This document shows, piece by piece, positions 50,755-62,864 of a stretch of DNA of 64,000 nucleotides (positions are counted from its first letter, which is position 1; each line of letters opens with the position of its first letter). A program made the position numbers and the translations under genes. The stretch is from Rotaria sordida (lineage: Eukaryota; Rotifera; Eurotatoria; Philodinida; Philodinidae). Location: contig CAJNOL010000985.1 of the NCBI GenBank assembly GCA_905250125.1, positions 1 to 64,000 on the forward strand, written 5' to 3'. A model generated the notes under the pieces. The model ran no database searches. It was not told the origin of the DNA and worked only from the letters and a program-made list of their open reading frames with translations.

Positions 50755-50872
50755 GTTTTTATAAAACGATATACTGAATTAGATCAGTAAGTAATATCCA
50801 CAAAGAATACTATAAGATATGACAAAGAAACAAATTCTTGATTGTTGACAAGTGATACAGTAATAAACTCTA

Positions 50873-53075
50873 TTATACTGTGAAAAAGAAGGCAAGGAAA
50901 AGTAAGAAAGAAGCAAGAATAGTCATATGTGAAATCATTTGATGTTGGCCACTGTTAAAGGAGCCCATGCCATTGAGGCTTAAAAACGAGCAACTTCCTG
51001 ATGATGGATCACATTTATTGGTTATCATTGACGATAATATCAAATGCTGATCATCGGCTGATACTTGAATTGGTACTTCGCGAAGAACCATATCAATATT
51101 ACTTTGATTCATTCGTTTCTCTATGCCCACAAATGCTGTATATGGAGTCAAAATACTGTAATTTAAGGACAGTTCAATAATGCGTTTTTTTGTTGTTTCT
51201 TCCATTTCTGTCGTGTTCTCTTTTAAATCTGTTTCGTCTTGAAAACGTGATTGTAATGAGCCCGTTGGTGCCTTCTTAGCATGTTGTAGTTCGAGAATGA
51301 GAGCTTTAGCAGCAAGACGTGCAATTGATCCTTTGTTATCTATACTGGATATTCGTTCAATTCTTGCCTCACCTAATCGATGATGATCTTCTTTCGTATA
51401 GAGTTCTACAGAAAGATTAACATCTGATGGTAAAGTACTGATATTATCCATGAGACCATAAATAATCAAACGATCATTAGCATAAACAGGAGGCAATTGT
51501 GTAGGTGCCGTGTGTACATCAATTTCACTAAAATTCCATTTTACTTGAACATTAGTAATGCTTGGTTGTAGAGCTCTATGAAGTTGTTCCTTGACGTATA
51601 CATCAACTCTACTGTTTGGTGGAATGAAGACAAATCGACCATTCGTCGCTCGAGCAAGACCTTTAACAAGCGCTCGACTAGGTGACATACCTAAGCCAAA
51701 TGAGAAAATACGAGTAGATGAAGCCATCGATCGACATAAATCAAGTACTGCAGAGACATCAGAAATTTCTCCATCAGTAAGAAGAAAGATTTGACGAGAA
51801 CGACCTTTTACTGGAGGATGTCTTTTTAACCATTGTAATGGTGCTAACTATATAAAAAAAAAGCAACAGTGAGATTGTATGAAATCAAATGAGGAAACTT
51901 ACTAATTCAGTTCCGCCTAAATTAGCCTGCATGTGACTAACCATCTGTTGGGCTTGTCGAATATTTGCTTTATTATAGACAACAGTAATCTCAGAGAATA
52001 AAGCTGTAAAATCAGAGCCAAATCGAATGATGTTAAATTGAGAATTATCAGGAAGACTTTTCAAAAATAGCATAACAGCCTCTCGAGTTAAACCAATCTT
52101 GTTGTCTGATGTCATTGATCCACTACAGTCAACGATAAAGATAAATTCATTTGTCTCTTCATTATTTCGCGCTTGTCGACAATCTTCTTCACTAGGAATA
52201 AATGTAGCCATGACAGCATTTGATTCGATAGTCAAAATAGTATTAACTTGTTTTTCAGCCAATTCAATATTAATAAGAATATCTCGATCTAATTGAGTAT
52301 TTTCTTGATCAAATGTTACTACATAAGCGTCTTGTTGATCAAAATCAATTTTAATTGGATGAGATGATGAACTGACTTTACGAATTAACTCTCCAGTCTC
52401 TCCAACTATCTTCTTGATCAAACAATAAAATTTAATAGTATACGGACTTTTCTGAACATATTTAGAATTAGTACTTGCAGGTAATGAAATTCCACCTTGT
52501 TTAGAATCATATCGAGGTGCAATAGTAGTAGGAATAACAAAACGAATAATAAATCCATCTATCAGATCTAATTCAGTGACATATGAAATAGTGATTGTAC
52601 ATTCAGTTGATGGTGGTAATGCACCAACATTAATGATGAAATTATCTTGAGACTTTTCATCTTGTTCCAATAGATAAGCGCCATGATTTTCTCGTAGAGC
52701 TTGAACATATTCCTTCTGTGCTACTTTTTTCTCTTTGAGTTGAGCAATAATTTCTCGATCATTAATACGTGCAACGAATGAGTAGATTGCTGCTTGTTCT
52801 TCAATAGGAAAACAATAAATAGCTTCAATCGGTTTATTTTCATCATTACGAAACACTTGAATAATTGTCACATCGGCAGCAAATGAATGAATTGTTGTTT
52901 CGATATAAACTTTCTGCAAAGGAACATAGAGCGATTGAAATTGATCACTATTAACATCATCTATATTTCGTTTGATTTCAAGTCTTTGACCATGTATTTG
53001 TACAAAAAAGAAAAGATATATGTGTAAGATAAATAGTAAGTATTGCCAATTTTTACCTATAAGAAGCAAATTCAT
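50873..53075 (-). CDS. Secreted/surface VIT-VWA protein (inter-alpha-trypsin-inhibitor heavy-chain/VWA5A-like)
   Basis: Two exons (53075-51903 and 51847-50873) join in phase to 715 aa. An N-terminal hydrophobic signal (about residues 10-29, ending in VQIHGQ) is followed by a VIT domain (about 40-170: YVPLQKVYIETTIHSF, AIYCFPIEEQAAIYSF, NVGALPPSTECTITISY). Next is a VWA domain with a complete MIDAS: DCSGSMTS, the Thr in LGGTEL, and LLTDGEIS. A C-terminal region with KALILELQ and TPYTAFVGIE, typical of VIT-VWA proteins, follows. The extreme C-terminus (residues ~695-715, MTILASFLLFLAFFFTV) is hydrophobic, suggesting a GPI or membrane anchor. The cytosolic VWA5A homologues lack both signal and anchor, while ITIH heavy chains are secreted, so a surface adhesion role is inferred. 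Confidence 0.9.
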
Positions 53076-54159
53076 ATTTTATTACAACTCATAAAATTAA
53101 TTTCCAAATGCAAACTAGAAGAATATTGCTAACTTACAATGTTTAGTGATTTGAATCATTTAATTATCAATTTCTATATGAATCTAATAATATTTTATCT
53201 AAAAAATAAACATAAGCAATGTATGTTTTATAAATAGTATCTGTTTTGATATATTCGTTTGTATCAATTGGTAACTAAAACATATTGAATTTCAGTCTAT
53301 CAAAATTTATTATGCAGTTGAATGAATATAATTTATATCGGAACAATGATTTTTATATGCATCTTTTTTCAATAAATTATTCATCGAAGAAAAAAGAAAG
53401 GAAAGTAAAGAACATTTTGTACACATACAAATCAATTTTTTCCCATCTTATTTATGAAACTCACAATGAGTCTTTATCTAAGTCCTCAATTTTCATGTAT
53501 TACATAAGCCAAATGATAAAGGATTACGGGGTATTATCTGCTCGATATTAATAAAATTCGCTTACTGTATTGGATTGTCGTAATTTCAGAATAGATTTTA
53601 TTCTATATCATAGAAAACGTAATGATAGATTTTTCACAAAAATATGATATTAACGAAGATGAAGAAGAAATGAAGAGAGAAAAACAACAGCAATAGAAAA
53701 TATGAGAAGAGACATCACCATAAGAAGATCACAGAGGCCCGATTAAATCAAGCATTTGTAGTTGCCATCAATGGATGACATCTGTTGATGCTAATATTGT
53801 TAAGATGTACCAACGCATGTCGAAGAGAAGAGAAGAACAGGACAACATATGATCACATGTTTTCCTTCAATGGAAAAGGTACTTATTTACTTTAGACACA
53901 ACCTTCACTCTCACTCAGTGCTGTCTCGTATATTAATCTTATCAACTAGAAAGAGCGCTGTGTTCAAAGTAAAATAGGATCCATTGGATGATATTGAGAA
54001 ATGTGATAACAAAAAAAAGAAATTTTCAAAGCTTCTATAAAATAGCTTAATATTGTATTCATCCACTTGAAAATGTCAGCAAAGATAATAAAAGAATAAT
54101 GAACAGAAATATTTTCTTAGTACTTACATTCAAAGAATTAAAAAAACAAAACAAGATTT
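53076..54159. other. Intergenic
   Basis: AT-rich. An 88-codon ORF at 53285-53551 (+) is low complexity. About 53640-53960 has mixed coding-like words but no recognised domain; it may be the decayed 5' part of the pseudogene that follows. Confidence 0.35.
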
Positions 54160-54790
54160 ATTTTCATGGTTAGCTTCAATTGATCTCATCGAACGATATC
54201 AAAATTACTTACAAAATTCTGAACTCATCTTTATCATCAGAGAACTTCTATAACTGCACATTACCATAGTTTGAAATTTTTTGTCAATATACATTCAATT
54301 CAAATTCCATATTCAACAAAATTGTAAAAGAGACGTTTGATACAAAATCAAAGAAATCGATTGTGAACAAACATGTATTGCATGATATTATTAATTTGAC
54401 TTGTTATACACATTTGAATGTAATCAAGAACTAGCACCTATCTGTCTCGGTTGGTGTGAAGTAATATGATAGACAAATCAATTCTATAGAATCTTGAGTC
54501 AATGAAATATGTATTTCTCAACAACTTCCAAACGATAGTTCCTACAATTTAGATTTTTTGGGTAGTACAGATGAAGATTACACTACGAGAAAAACGATAA
54601 CCAAAATTCTGAATTTTACACTTGCTACTCAGATTCTGCATTTCGATGTGAGAATGCAAGTCATCCTGATCGTACACTAAATTTTGTATGTGGTGATGGT
54701 CAACAAAGTACTTTCGAACTGAACGAGTGAATAGAGAATTTTATTGACAATCTACCTTGCTGGGTGTAGGTTTTGGAGTCTAATGAGGGT
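54160..54790 (+). pseudogene. Decayed LDL-receptor-class-A-like secreted protein gene
   Basis: Fragments in different + frames follow a constant order: ASIDLIERYQNYLQN near 54170, FYNC near 54250, NLTCYTHL then CNQELAPICLGWCEV near 54400-54460, and SDSAFRCENASHPDRTLNF continuing into VCGDGQ near 54640-54700. From memory, bdelloid proteins with LDL-receptor class A modules carry very similar blocks (LAPICLDW, FRCE, NFVCGDGQC). Stops and frame changes separate the blocks and the typical C-x-D-G-SDE modules are not intact, so this is read as a dead copy of a host gene family. The family assignment rests on recall and needs a search. Confidence 0.45.
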
Positions 54791-55913
54791 CTCTATTCGA
54801 TAATATTCAGTACACTAATATTTTAATCAGTTTGTTTATTTAATAAAATAAAATAATCGAATATTGTTTATCATCAATATTAGTTCTAAATATTTGAATA
54901 ATTATTTCATAAATTAATTGAAATAAATCAATAAGAATATTTCTGATTGCGACTAAGAGTAAATTTTAAACTAAACAAAAGATTTTATTTAGATAGAAGA
55001 ATAAAATTTATTAGATTCTTTTTTTTTTCTTCTTCAATATATATCAATTTGGATAATAAAAGGTTTGGGTGTGGGTGATTAAGGAGAATGTTCACACTCC
55101 ACATTCACCCTTTTATTAGATGTCGCATCTTGTGATATACGGTTTTCTTTGATCAAACTTACGGAGCGATGAAAATATGAAACGCAAACATGGCTATTCA
55201 TTATGCTCCGCCAGTCGGCTAAAACCTTGATCGTTTATTTAGATCTTACACACAGAGGATGTCAGACATTGGTAAAGAAAAAAGAGTCGGCCAGTACCAG
55301 ATCCATAAAAACGTGGATCTGAAGTTTCCTTATGTTGACTATTATTTGAATTAAAATACACATGATTCAATATTTGTTAATCTTTTCTAACATTGTGAAA
55401 TAAATGATACTAATAAAAGAATTTCAAAATGATCAATATATTAAAATAAAATCAATTCACTAGAATAGATAAACATCTAATATTGTTAATATTTATACTA
55501 AAAAGATTTGACAGTCCTTTTTTTTTTATTTTCATTATGAAAAATTAATTCCTATCGATTTTGATTAATCTTCATCTATTAATAATTTATTTATTTTACA
55601 TATTTTTCTAACTATTACAGAATACTATCAATTAAAACACACTACAAAGAAAACAAATACTGGAAGTTTTATAATAAAGAAGAAGAAAAAAATATATACA
55701 TAATCATTCTCTATCGTTATTCATAAAAGAAAAATGAGATATATATATATATAAAATGAACTCTTTTTATCACAAAATCAGGATTATGAATCATATTATT
55801 GATACATATATATCATTGTCAGAAAAAGATGAACAATAACAATTATTCTTTTTTTTTTTTTATAAAAGAAAATAATCGAAATCAAACCGATGAGATCAAA
55901 GAAATATTTTCAA
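54791..55913. other. Intergenic downstream of Homer, with telomere-word foldback
   Basis: Very AT-rich, with A/T runs and a TATATA tract near 55740-55755. It holds the foldback at 55061-55115. No gene recognised. Confidence 0.5.
55061..55115. repeat. Telomere-word foldback 13
   Basis: The left arm is ATAAAAGGTTTGGGTGTGGG; the right arm is CCACATTCACCCTTTTAT, so here the pairing extends through AT-rich ends (TAATAAAA / TTTTATTA). Confidence 0.75.
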
Positions 55914-58900
55914 TTACATTTCTATTATAGTTTGAGTTATTTGTGAACATAATCGTTGTAAATCTTGTGATTTCATAGTCATTGTTTGATTAAAATCATT
56001 TGATTTTGATTCAAATAAATCACAAAGACGCATTAATTGTTGAGAATTTCGATGTGATGGTGAACGACAAACTACTCTATTCATATAAGAATCTTGTGGT
56101 GTACGTCGATGTAATTCATTACGAAGATTTTGATTATCAGTTTCACTTTCCTATGATAAGAAAATTTAAATAGTATGAAGAAAAAAAAAACAAAAATTTC
56201 TTCTTTCTTTAACATACAGCTAAACGATCTTGTAATAAACCAATTTGAGATATATAACGTTGAATTTGATTTTCAAGTTGAAGAATTTTCTAAATATTAA
56301 AGAAATAATTTGAAAGAAAAATTGAATAAAAACAAATACTTGTTCTTGATCTTTATAACGTCGATCAGTATTATCAAGAAGATATTTTAAATCTTGTGTT
56401 TCACTCGCTTGTCCACCGATTGGTGAATGACGACTAGGAATCTAAAAATATCAAAAACAAAAAAATGTTCAATTTTTCTAAATAAAATTCAAATACCAAA
56501 TATTCAATTATAAAATACAATGCACAACTCAACTGAATTTGATGAACAAAATGAAATAAGTTCGTTTACATTTCTTTTTTTCTTTTCATTCTAGTGTTTT
56601 TATATTTTTTGTAACATATTGTGAGACAAATAGAATGAAACAGTTCGGTTGAATGCTATGCGATTTTCGAGCATGTTAGTAATTTAAGGATCACTTTGAT
56701 GACTCTCTTGTAAATGTTGTGTAATTCATAAAATAAAGGCCTCAGTTTATTGCCACAGAAATCCTCTTTAAGTCTTGAACACTTCTTCGTAAGGTTTCAT
56801 ATATTCTTTCATAAACTCTCGATGCGATTGATGATCCTCACCAATCATACCGGATACACTGGAAAAAATGATACACTACGAACTTTACTATACCTTATAA
56901 AATCGACGAAACCTTTTAAAGGTTTCATGTAAAATCATTACAGATTTTTCTAACCAAAAAGATTACGTAATATATCTTCTAAAGGTGTCGCAGTCAAGAG
57001 ATTTCGCACTACATTGATCAGTCAGAAATTCGACCGATCTGACTTCACTCTTTCGTTTATCTATTTACATTCACGATCGATTTCGAATATTACATTACTG
57101 CTTTTAAACTTCATACTTTTCTATATGAAGTTTATTGCTAAGTCAATGAAGATCGTCCACCCTGCTACGCTGTATCCTTGAGTGCTTTAACATTTTGCGA
57201 AAGAAACATAGGATTCGAGATGGATCATTTTTTAACGTAACCTTAAGTAACTTTTCATAAGGATAAATATTAATAAAAAAAAGCGGATGGAGTCGAGTGC
57301 ATTCAAATCACATGATATTTTTAGAATATCTTTAGATTGTAGTGAAGAGAGTATGCTGAAATTTTCAGCTCTTTACCATGAGATTTTCACGAGATATGTA
57401 TCAAACAAGCATCAGAATTCAGTGCCTATCAATGCCTGAAGAGCAAAAATGATGACAACTTCGATACCCCCAAAAAAGGTTTTAAAAAAGCCCAAATTTG
57501 TAGGGAGGTTTTTGGAATTCGCGAATTGTCATTTTTTTTCTTCTCAAAAAAAGATTTAGAATTTCAAAAGAGGACTTTGACAGGTGCCACATTCTGACAT
57601 ATTCTCTCGAACAGAATATTTTAATATATATTGAATGAAGGACCAGAAAGAATTTTTCAAGATCAAATGAACTATTTTGAATCTCTTGGCTGATGCATAT
57701 CTTCTGAAAACCTCATGGTATAGAACTGAAAAGTTTAGCATAGCCTCTCATGCCACAGCATAAAAATTTCATACTTGACTCAAAATCGATTTTGAGAGGC
57801 GCGGCTTTAATATTAAGTTTAGATGAATTCTGTTAATACATAAGTTAAAATTAAGAGGATAAGTGATTGGCATGAGGATAATATTATTCTACTCAATTTT
57901 TTCTAGGTTACATGAGATGTATTCTGCGAAAGTAACGATTTTTTAAATAAAACTTAACTAAAGTTTTCGGGATTGAGGAATCTGAATCTCTATACGATTT
58001 TTCGAAATTTCGGATTGCATTTTATCAAGCTTTACAATCTCACATTTTATTACTGTTAGTCAAGTTTTATTTTTGAAAACAAAGACTATTTTCCCAAAGA
58101 AAATCTTTCCTGATGAAGAAAAAAATGATTGAAATAGTATTGCTCAAATGCAAAATATTAATTCACTTAATTTTAAGTAAATTATATGCTAAGAGAAAAA
58201 ACTTAGAAGTTAATATAACAGTTAAATGACCCATTCACCGTCAATATTACCGAATAACGTAACATCAATCTTTCGGTTATTACAAATATGAATGATAAAG
58301 TGATCAGTAAATCCTAAACATCATGTTAATGTAAACGGTTCATCTGTTTCAATGGATAGATGCAGATTTGCGGGGGGATAAATTTAGGGGAATGATCGTA
58401 TATACAAGGAGATAATTGTAAATCTAATAGTCAGATGAATTGATATAAGTTTAGTGGAATTACATTGAAATCCGGATTAAATTTGATCACGAAACTCTTT
58501 TTGAAACTAAATGAAAATAGTTTTGTACGAAACCTTATTTTTACCAAATTAAAAAATGATTTTGATTTCGTTGAAAAATTCAGAATCTTTTTTTAAATTT
58601 CGCGTAATACCATTTTTTGTTCAGTGTACTTTTTCAATAAATCTTTCATGAATGACATTTGAAGGTCATAATATATGAAAGGGTTTACGAAGATTTCGTA
58701 AACGGTGGAAAAGAGTTTTTTATACGTTGTACTTTCATAAGCCTTTTAAAAATTTATTATTCTGTAGTGTTTTTTACAGTGTGAAGCTCATCGAATTGGT
58801 CCCAAATTCGAATCAGAGACCGAAAATTTCGGACTCTAATTGTAGGTTATTGTCTTTCGATAGCCAGTGTACAGCGAGTAAAAAAAATCCACATGAAAAA

Positions 58901-60775
58901 CAAAAAGATATTATGGGTTTATTCCTACGATGTATAGTAAGACAAAATCGTATTTTTTGTCTGTTCTTTATTTTTCTACGTATGAATACATATGGTTTCA
59001 ATTATTGTCTGAGTATTCAAAAGCTTCTTTTTATTAACTTCTGCATCTAAATATATACATAGACAACAATTGAAGTTATAGATGTTCATACATACAACAC
59101 TATAGGAAGAACAAAAACACGATTTCCTCTTATTGTACATTGAAGTAAAAAAAGCCTTTTTTCTAATGTATTTTTTTTTTTGTTCTCTGAACTTTAGCTA
59201 TATATTGATTATCAGAAAAAAGCAACCTGTCTTAAGTGCAAGAATAATAGAACGGAGAAATTAAACTAATCATAGATAAGAATAACTAGGACTTACGAAG
59301 ATTAATTGATTAACTAGAAATTTGCATCAGAATGAATTAAATTTTTTTTTTATAAGTTTTGGTTGAATGATGAGTTATATTCTCTGACAAATTGATATAT
59401 TCAACTTACATAAGACACTTTTCATAGAGAAAAATTTCGACAATTCGATTAATTATATTCTTAAAAACCTTTACAGATAGGTTAACTGAATCTGCAGTTG
59501 CATTAATTTCTAATAGTAATGTTAATTTATTGATCCATCTAAGATAAACTTAACATATCAATGTAACGATGTTCATAGAAGTAGTGTTTTATTTCATGTA
59601 GGAATCACTCGAAAGATCGGATTAGTCCTTTCGAAATTTGTGGTTATTATGTCACATGTCATGTTTCAATGCTTTCAAAAAATAGATGTTCACTCTCCCA
59701 GGCTTTTAAATTATCCTTCCGGAACAAAAAATCTCAGAACGATGATATAATCATTAACAGAAAACCTATTTAAACGTTCCTCTTTTATTTCGTAATTCAC
59801 TTCTGTCAAGGATGTATATTAAACGATACTATTTCTTTCGATAATTCATAATTATAGAAGACATTCAAAAGAGAATCTATCTTTTTTTTTACCATTTGTC
59901 GCAGACGTGAACATTCATCTCGATAAAATTGTAATTGTCGTTTCCATTCTTCAACATTAGCATGACTTTCTTGTAATGCTGTTGTTAATTTTACATTATT
60001 ATTACGTAATATATCTAATTCTTCTTGATATTTTTTAATATTATTTGAACTAGTAAAGAATTTCATATGAAAAAAAAATCAAAATCAAAATAATATTTAC
60101 CTTTGTGCAAGAGCAAATTTAAGTTGAGCATTTTCTTGTTTTAATTGTAATGATTGATCTAATCGATTTGTTTGTATTGCCCAATCTGATTCAGACTAAT
60201 ACAAAAAAAAAATTTTTTTTTCATTTTTGTTATTAATTGAAAAGAAAAATTCATACTCGAAATGTTTGTCGAGCATCAACACTACTACTTCGAAATGCAT
60301 TTCTTGTTGCTTCTTTTACTTCAATAAATTTATCCATAAACTAAAAGAAAAATATTTAAAAAGAAAATAAAAGAAATTCTTCTTTTGTTACTCGTGTTAA
60401 TTCAGTTTCATTAGCAAAACCTAAACCATAAACATGATTAGCTCTTGAATCAATCCATTGACAAAATTTTTGTGATGTTTTTGTAAAACTCATACGAGCA
60501 GTAACAATCGTATTAATAAGTAATTTTGAACCATCAACAGATACAATACGATAAACATTTTTTACTGAATCATGAAATATTTGCACATTTACTATACGAA
60601 ATAAAAGCAATTCGAATTTAAAAATAATTTTTTTTTTTTGTTTTAATCATTCTAATTTCATACCAGCACCATTTGATAATGGAATCCAAGATTTTCGTGT
60701 ATCAGGATCAACTTGAAATATATGTGCTTTACATGTAAATAAAGGAGATTGTTCACTACAATAAATTTCATACAT
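55914..60775 (-). CDS. HOMER: Homer postsynaptic/signalling scaffold protein
   Basis: Eight exons (60775-60664, 60591-60392, 60340-60257, 60195-60101, 60049-59893, 56441-56340, 56289-56218, 56150-55914) sum to 1059 nt, 352 aa, almost the length of human Homer1 (354). The N-terminal EVH1 domain (about 1-115) contains LFTCKAHIFQVDPDTRKSW, VKNVYRIVSVDGSKLLINT, SFTKTSQKFCQWIDSRAN and HVYGLGFANE, the proline-motif (PPxxF) binding fold linking mGluR, IP3R and Shank. The middle block LRNNNVKLTTALQESHANVE with EWKRQLQFY is the conserved start of the coiled coil. C-terminal coiled coil includes LENQIQRYISQIGLLQDRL and LCDLFESKSNDFNQ, expected to tetramerise. The start MYEIYC is chosen because it keeps frame; an upstream mini-exon spliced at the TTTATTGTAG acceptor is possible. 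One intron is 3.45 kb. Confidence 0.93.
56442..59892 (-). other. 3.45 kb intron of Homer with foldback repeat
   Basis: Separates the conserved first coiled-coil block from the C-terminal coil. Other introns of the gene are 45-70 bp, so this one is enlarged about 60-fold. It includes the foldback at 57351-57741 and scattered short palindromes near 56900 and 58690. ORFs 56750-56932 (+), 57556-57741 (-) and 58727-59050 (+) show no domain. It coincides with the position where Homer genes produce short EVH1-only isoforms in vertebrates, so alternative termination is conceivable but not shown. Confidence 0.55.
57351..57741. repeat. Foldback C in Homer intron
   Basis: The left arm (57351-57420) and right arm (57685-57741) are inverted copies: TATGCTGAAATTTTCAG / CTGAAAAGTTTAGCATA, and TACCATGAG with GATATGTATCA / TGATGCATATC with CTCATGGTA. 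The motif TGAAATTTTCAG next to GAGATATG also occurs near 8085 and 63430-63470. Confidence 0.7.
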
Positions 60776-62042
60776 TGATCAATAAGAAGAAGAAAAAAAA
60801 ATTTGTTCGTCTACCCCATATTCATATTGAGATGCATATATATATATATACACGATTATCTGTAAGAAAGAAATATTGAACTTTTTTATGGTATAACGAA
60901 CAGAAAGAAAGAAAGATTAATGTAACGCAAGAGAAATAAAACTGTTCGAAGGCATAAATGTATATAAGTGTAGTTATTCTTTTGTAACGTATTCAATACA
61001 AAAATAAACAATGCTTCAAGCAAGAACAGAAAAAGAAGAGAGAGAGAGAGAGAAATTCGATCTTAAGTAAACTGAACTATACAATCATTCCGGATTTTAT
61101 TGTTTCGATAATATTTGGAATTAAAAAAAATGAACGATATAATTAGTGACATCTTTTAATTTTGTAATAAAACTATTAAATTTAAGTTTATAAAAAATAT
61201 CAANNNNNNNNNNNNNNNNNNNNNNNNNNNNNNNNNNNNNNNNNNNNNNNNNNNNNNNNNNNNNNNNNNNNNNNNNNNNNNNNNNNNNNNNNNNNNNNNN
61301 NNNTCTTTATAAACATGATAAAAACCAATTTGACCTTGTTATTCGTATGTTTTTCGAAAGAAAAACAAAAAAATATATTTCTTAATGTTCTTGTTTACAT
61401 AAAAAGCAGAAAGAAAATATGGCAACACCGGTTGCCACTTTCAATGGAAAAAGATCAATATTCCTATCAAATTTTTTTTTTTACTCGTTCTGTCTATTGC
61501 TTGTCATTAACTGTACGAAACAACACACATACACACAAACTCTCGTTTCATCCGAGTATCATTCAAAGCTCTCTATAGTAAAAATAAAAGTATCATTAAT
61601 CAAATGATTTTTATTCATTTCAATGATAGGTAAGATCTCGTTTGCAATAGAATTGTATAGGGTACTTTGAGGTAAATGAACCAAAGAAATGTCTATTTCT
61701 TTTTTGACTTACAGAATCAATTAAAAGATTCTTATGATAGATTTTATTTAATAAATATTTCGAGTATAGATTTTAATTTTGAACATAAAGTTCATATAAT
61801 AATTTTTGTAAATTCAAACACACACAGAGATCTTTTTTTGTATATTGTAACGTTTCTCATAATTAGAAAAAGTATGAAAAATTTTAAAACATTAACTAAA
61901 AAAAAAAATCTTGTATGTAAAAGAGAATCTCCTATAGCTACTATTAAAATTATTGTATGTCAAAAAAAAAAAAAGAAACCATCTGTTGCACCTATAAATT
62001 TAATTGAATATTTAGATATGTGCAACGATACGAATAATCTAA
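60776..62042. other. Homer 5' flank and assembly-gap neighbourhood
   Basis: Contains a TA microsatellite (about 60838-60850), a GA microsatellite (about 61039-61052) and the run of Ns. A 124-codon ORF at 61676-62050 (+) ends in a lysine-rich tail and overlaps the next gene by 8 bp; it has no domain and is not called. Confidence 0.5.
61204..61303. other. Assembly gap (100 N)
   Basis: Exactly 100 undetermined bases; a round number typical of a scaffolding gap of unknown true size. Confidence 0.99.
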
Positions 62043-62864
62043 ATGGATAATTATTTGTATGGTTTATATATTCTTTTTCTTCTTTCATTTTCAATTATAA
62101 CATTATGTCATTGTCAAATTTATCCATATATGACAGAACCAAAATTAACATCTGTTATTCCATTGAATTCTACAGCTTTAATTATAAATTGGCAATTTGC
62201 CAATACATCTATTGATCAATCTGATCTTATAAGAATTTATATTATTATTTATGAATTTTATTATGAATATAATAGAACATATCCATCAATAAATTATACA
62301 TTTACATCAATAAATAAAACAATAACAAGTTTAATAAAAAATTTTGAATTAGTTAATGCTTATTATTATATTTGTTTTTCATCAAATTCAACAATTACAA
62401 ATTTTAGTCAATATTTATCTATTTTAAATACTTGTATTTTAACTCGAACATGTTTACGTTCAAATAAAGCATGTCCAGGACCATCATCTGTAATTATTTT
62501 ATCAAGAAATATTACATCGAATTCATTTATTATTTCTTTTCTATGGCCAAATGATTTACCCTATTCATCGAATTTATTTACAACACAATTAATTAATAAT
62601 GGTCAAATAGGTACATATTTAGGTTCAACACAAAATATTTCATATACTATTCGATCATATCAATTTACTGGTCTACAACCAAGAACGACTTATACAGTTA
62701 ATACTAGTTTTAGTTATAGTATTCTTAATAGTTTTACAAAGATAAATACAACAATTTTGACAGTGACAACATCTTGTTCATCGAAATTGTCTTATACCAG
62801 TGATCTATTGTTCTTTTTCATTTCGTTCTCGGTGATATTGGTTTATAGAAAAATTTCAAAATAA
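62043..62864 (+). CDS. Membrane-anchored glycoprotein, fibronectin-III-like
   Basis: Single-exon ORF of 273 aa. Signal peptide at about residues 1-25 (LYILFLLSFSIITLCHCQ). The ectodomain is beta-rich and carries about a dozen N-x-S/T sequons. It has FN3-like features: PLNSTALIINWQFAN near the start of a first repeat (tryptophan on strand B), and SNSFIISFLWPND with YQFTGLQPRTTYTVNTSFSY in a second, the L-P-x-T-x-Y pattern being characteristic of FN3 strands E-F. A C-terminal hydrophobic segment (LLFFFISFSVILVYR) ending in a short basic tail suggests a type I membrane protein. Role unknown; likely cell-surface recognition. Upstream is a low-complexity A-rich stretch. Confidence 0.75.
   Translation: MDNYLYGLYILFLLSFSIITLCHCQIYPYMTEPKLTSVIPLNSTALIINWQFANTSIDQSDLIRIYIIIYEFYYEYNRTYPSINYTFTSINKTITSLIKNFELVNAYYYICFSSNSTITNFSQYLSILNTCILTRTCLRSNKACPGPSSVIILSRNITSNSFIISFLWPNDLPYSSNLFTTQLINNGQIGTYLGSTQNISYTIRSYQFTGLQPRTTYTVNTSFSYSILNSFTKINTTILTVTTSCSSKLSYTSDLLFFFISFSVILVYRKISK

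Larger units (their letters stand above)
48518..50872. other. Intergenic, 2.35 kb
   Basis: Very AT-rich. Contains a telomere-word foldback (49077-49147) and an AAATCCA-type foldback (50423-50754). No coding region was recognised. Confidence 0.5.

Noticed and set aside
58727-59050. 107-aa ORF in the Homer intron
   Set aside because: No domain, no conserved motif, intronic and in an AT-rich context where such ORFs are expected.
61676-62050. 124-aa ORF overlapping the start of the surface glycoprotein gene
   Set aside because: Low-complexity, lysine- and A-rich, no domain; the overlap is probably chance.
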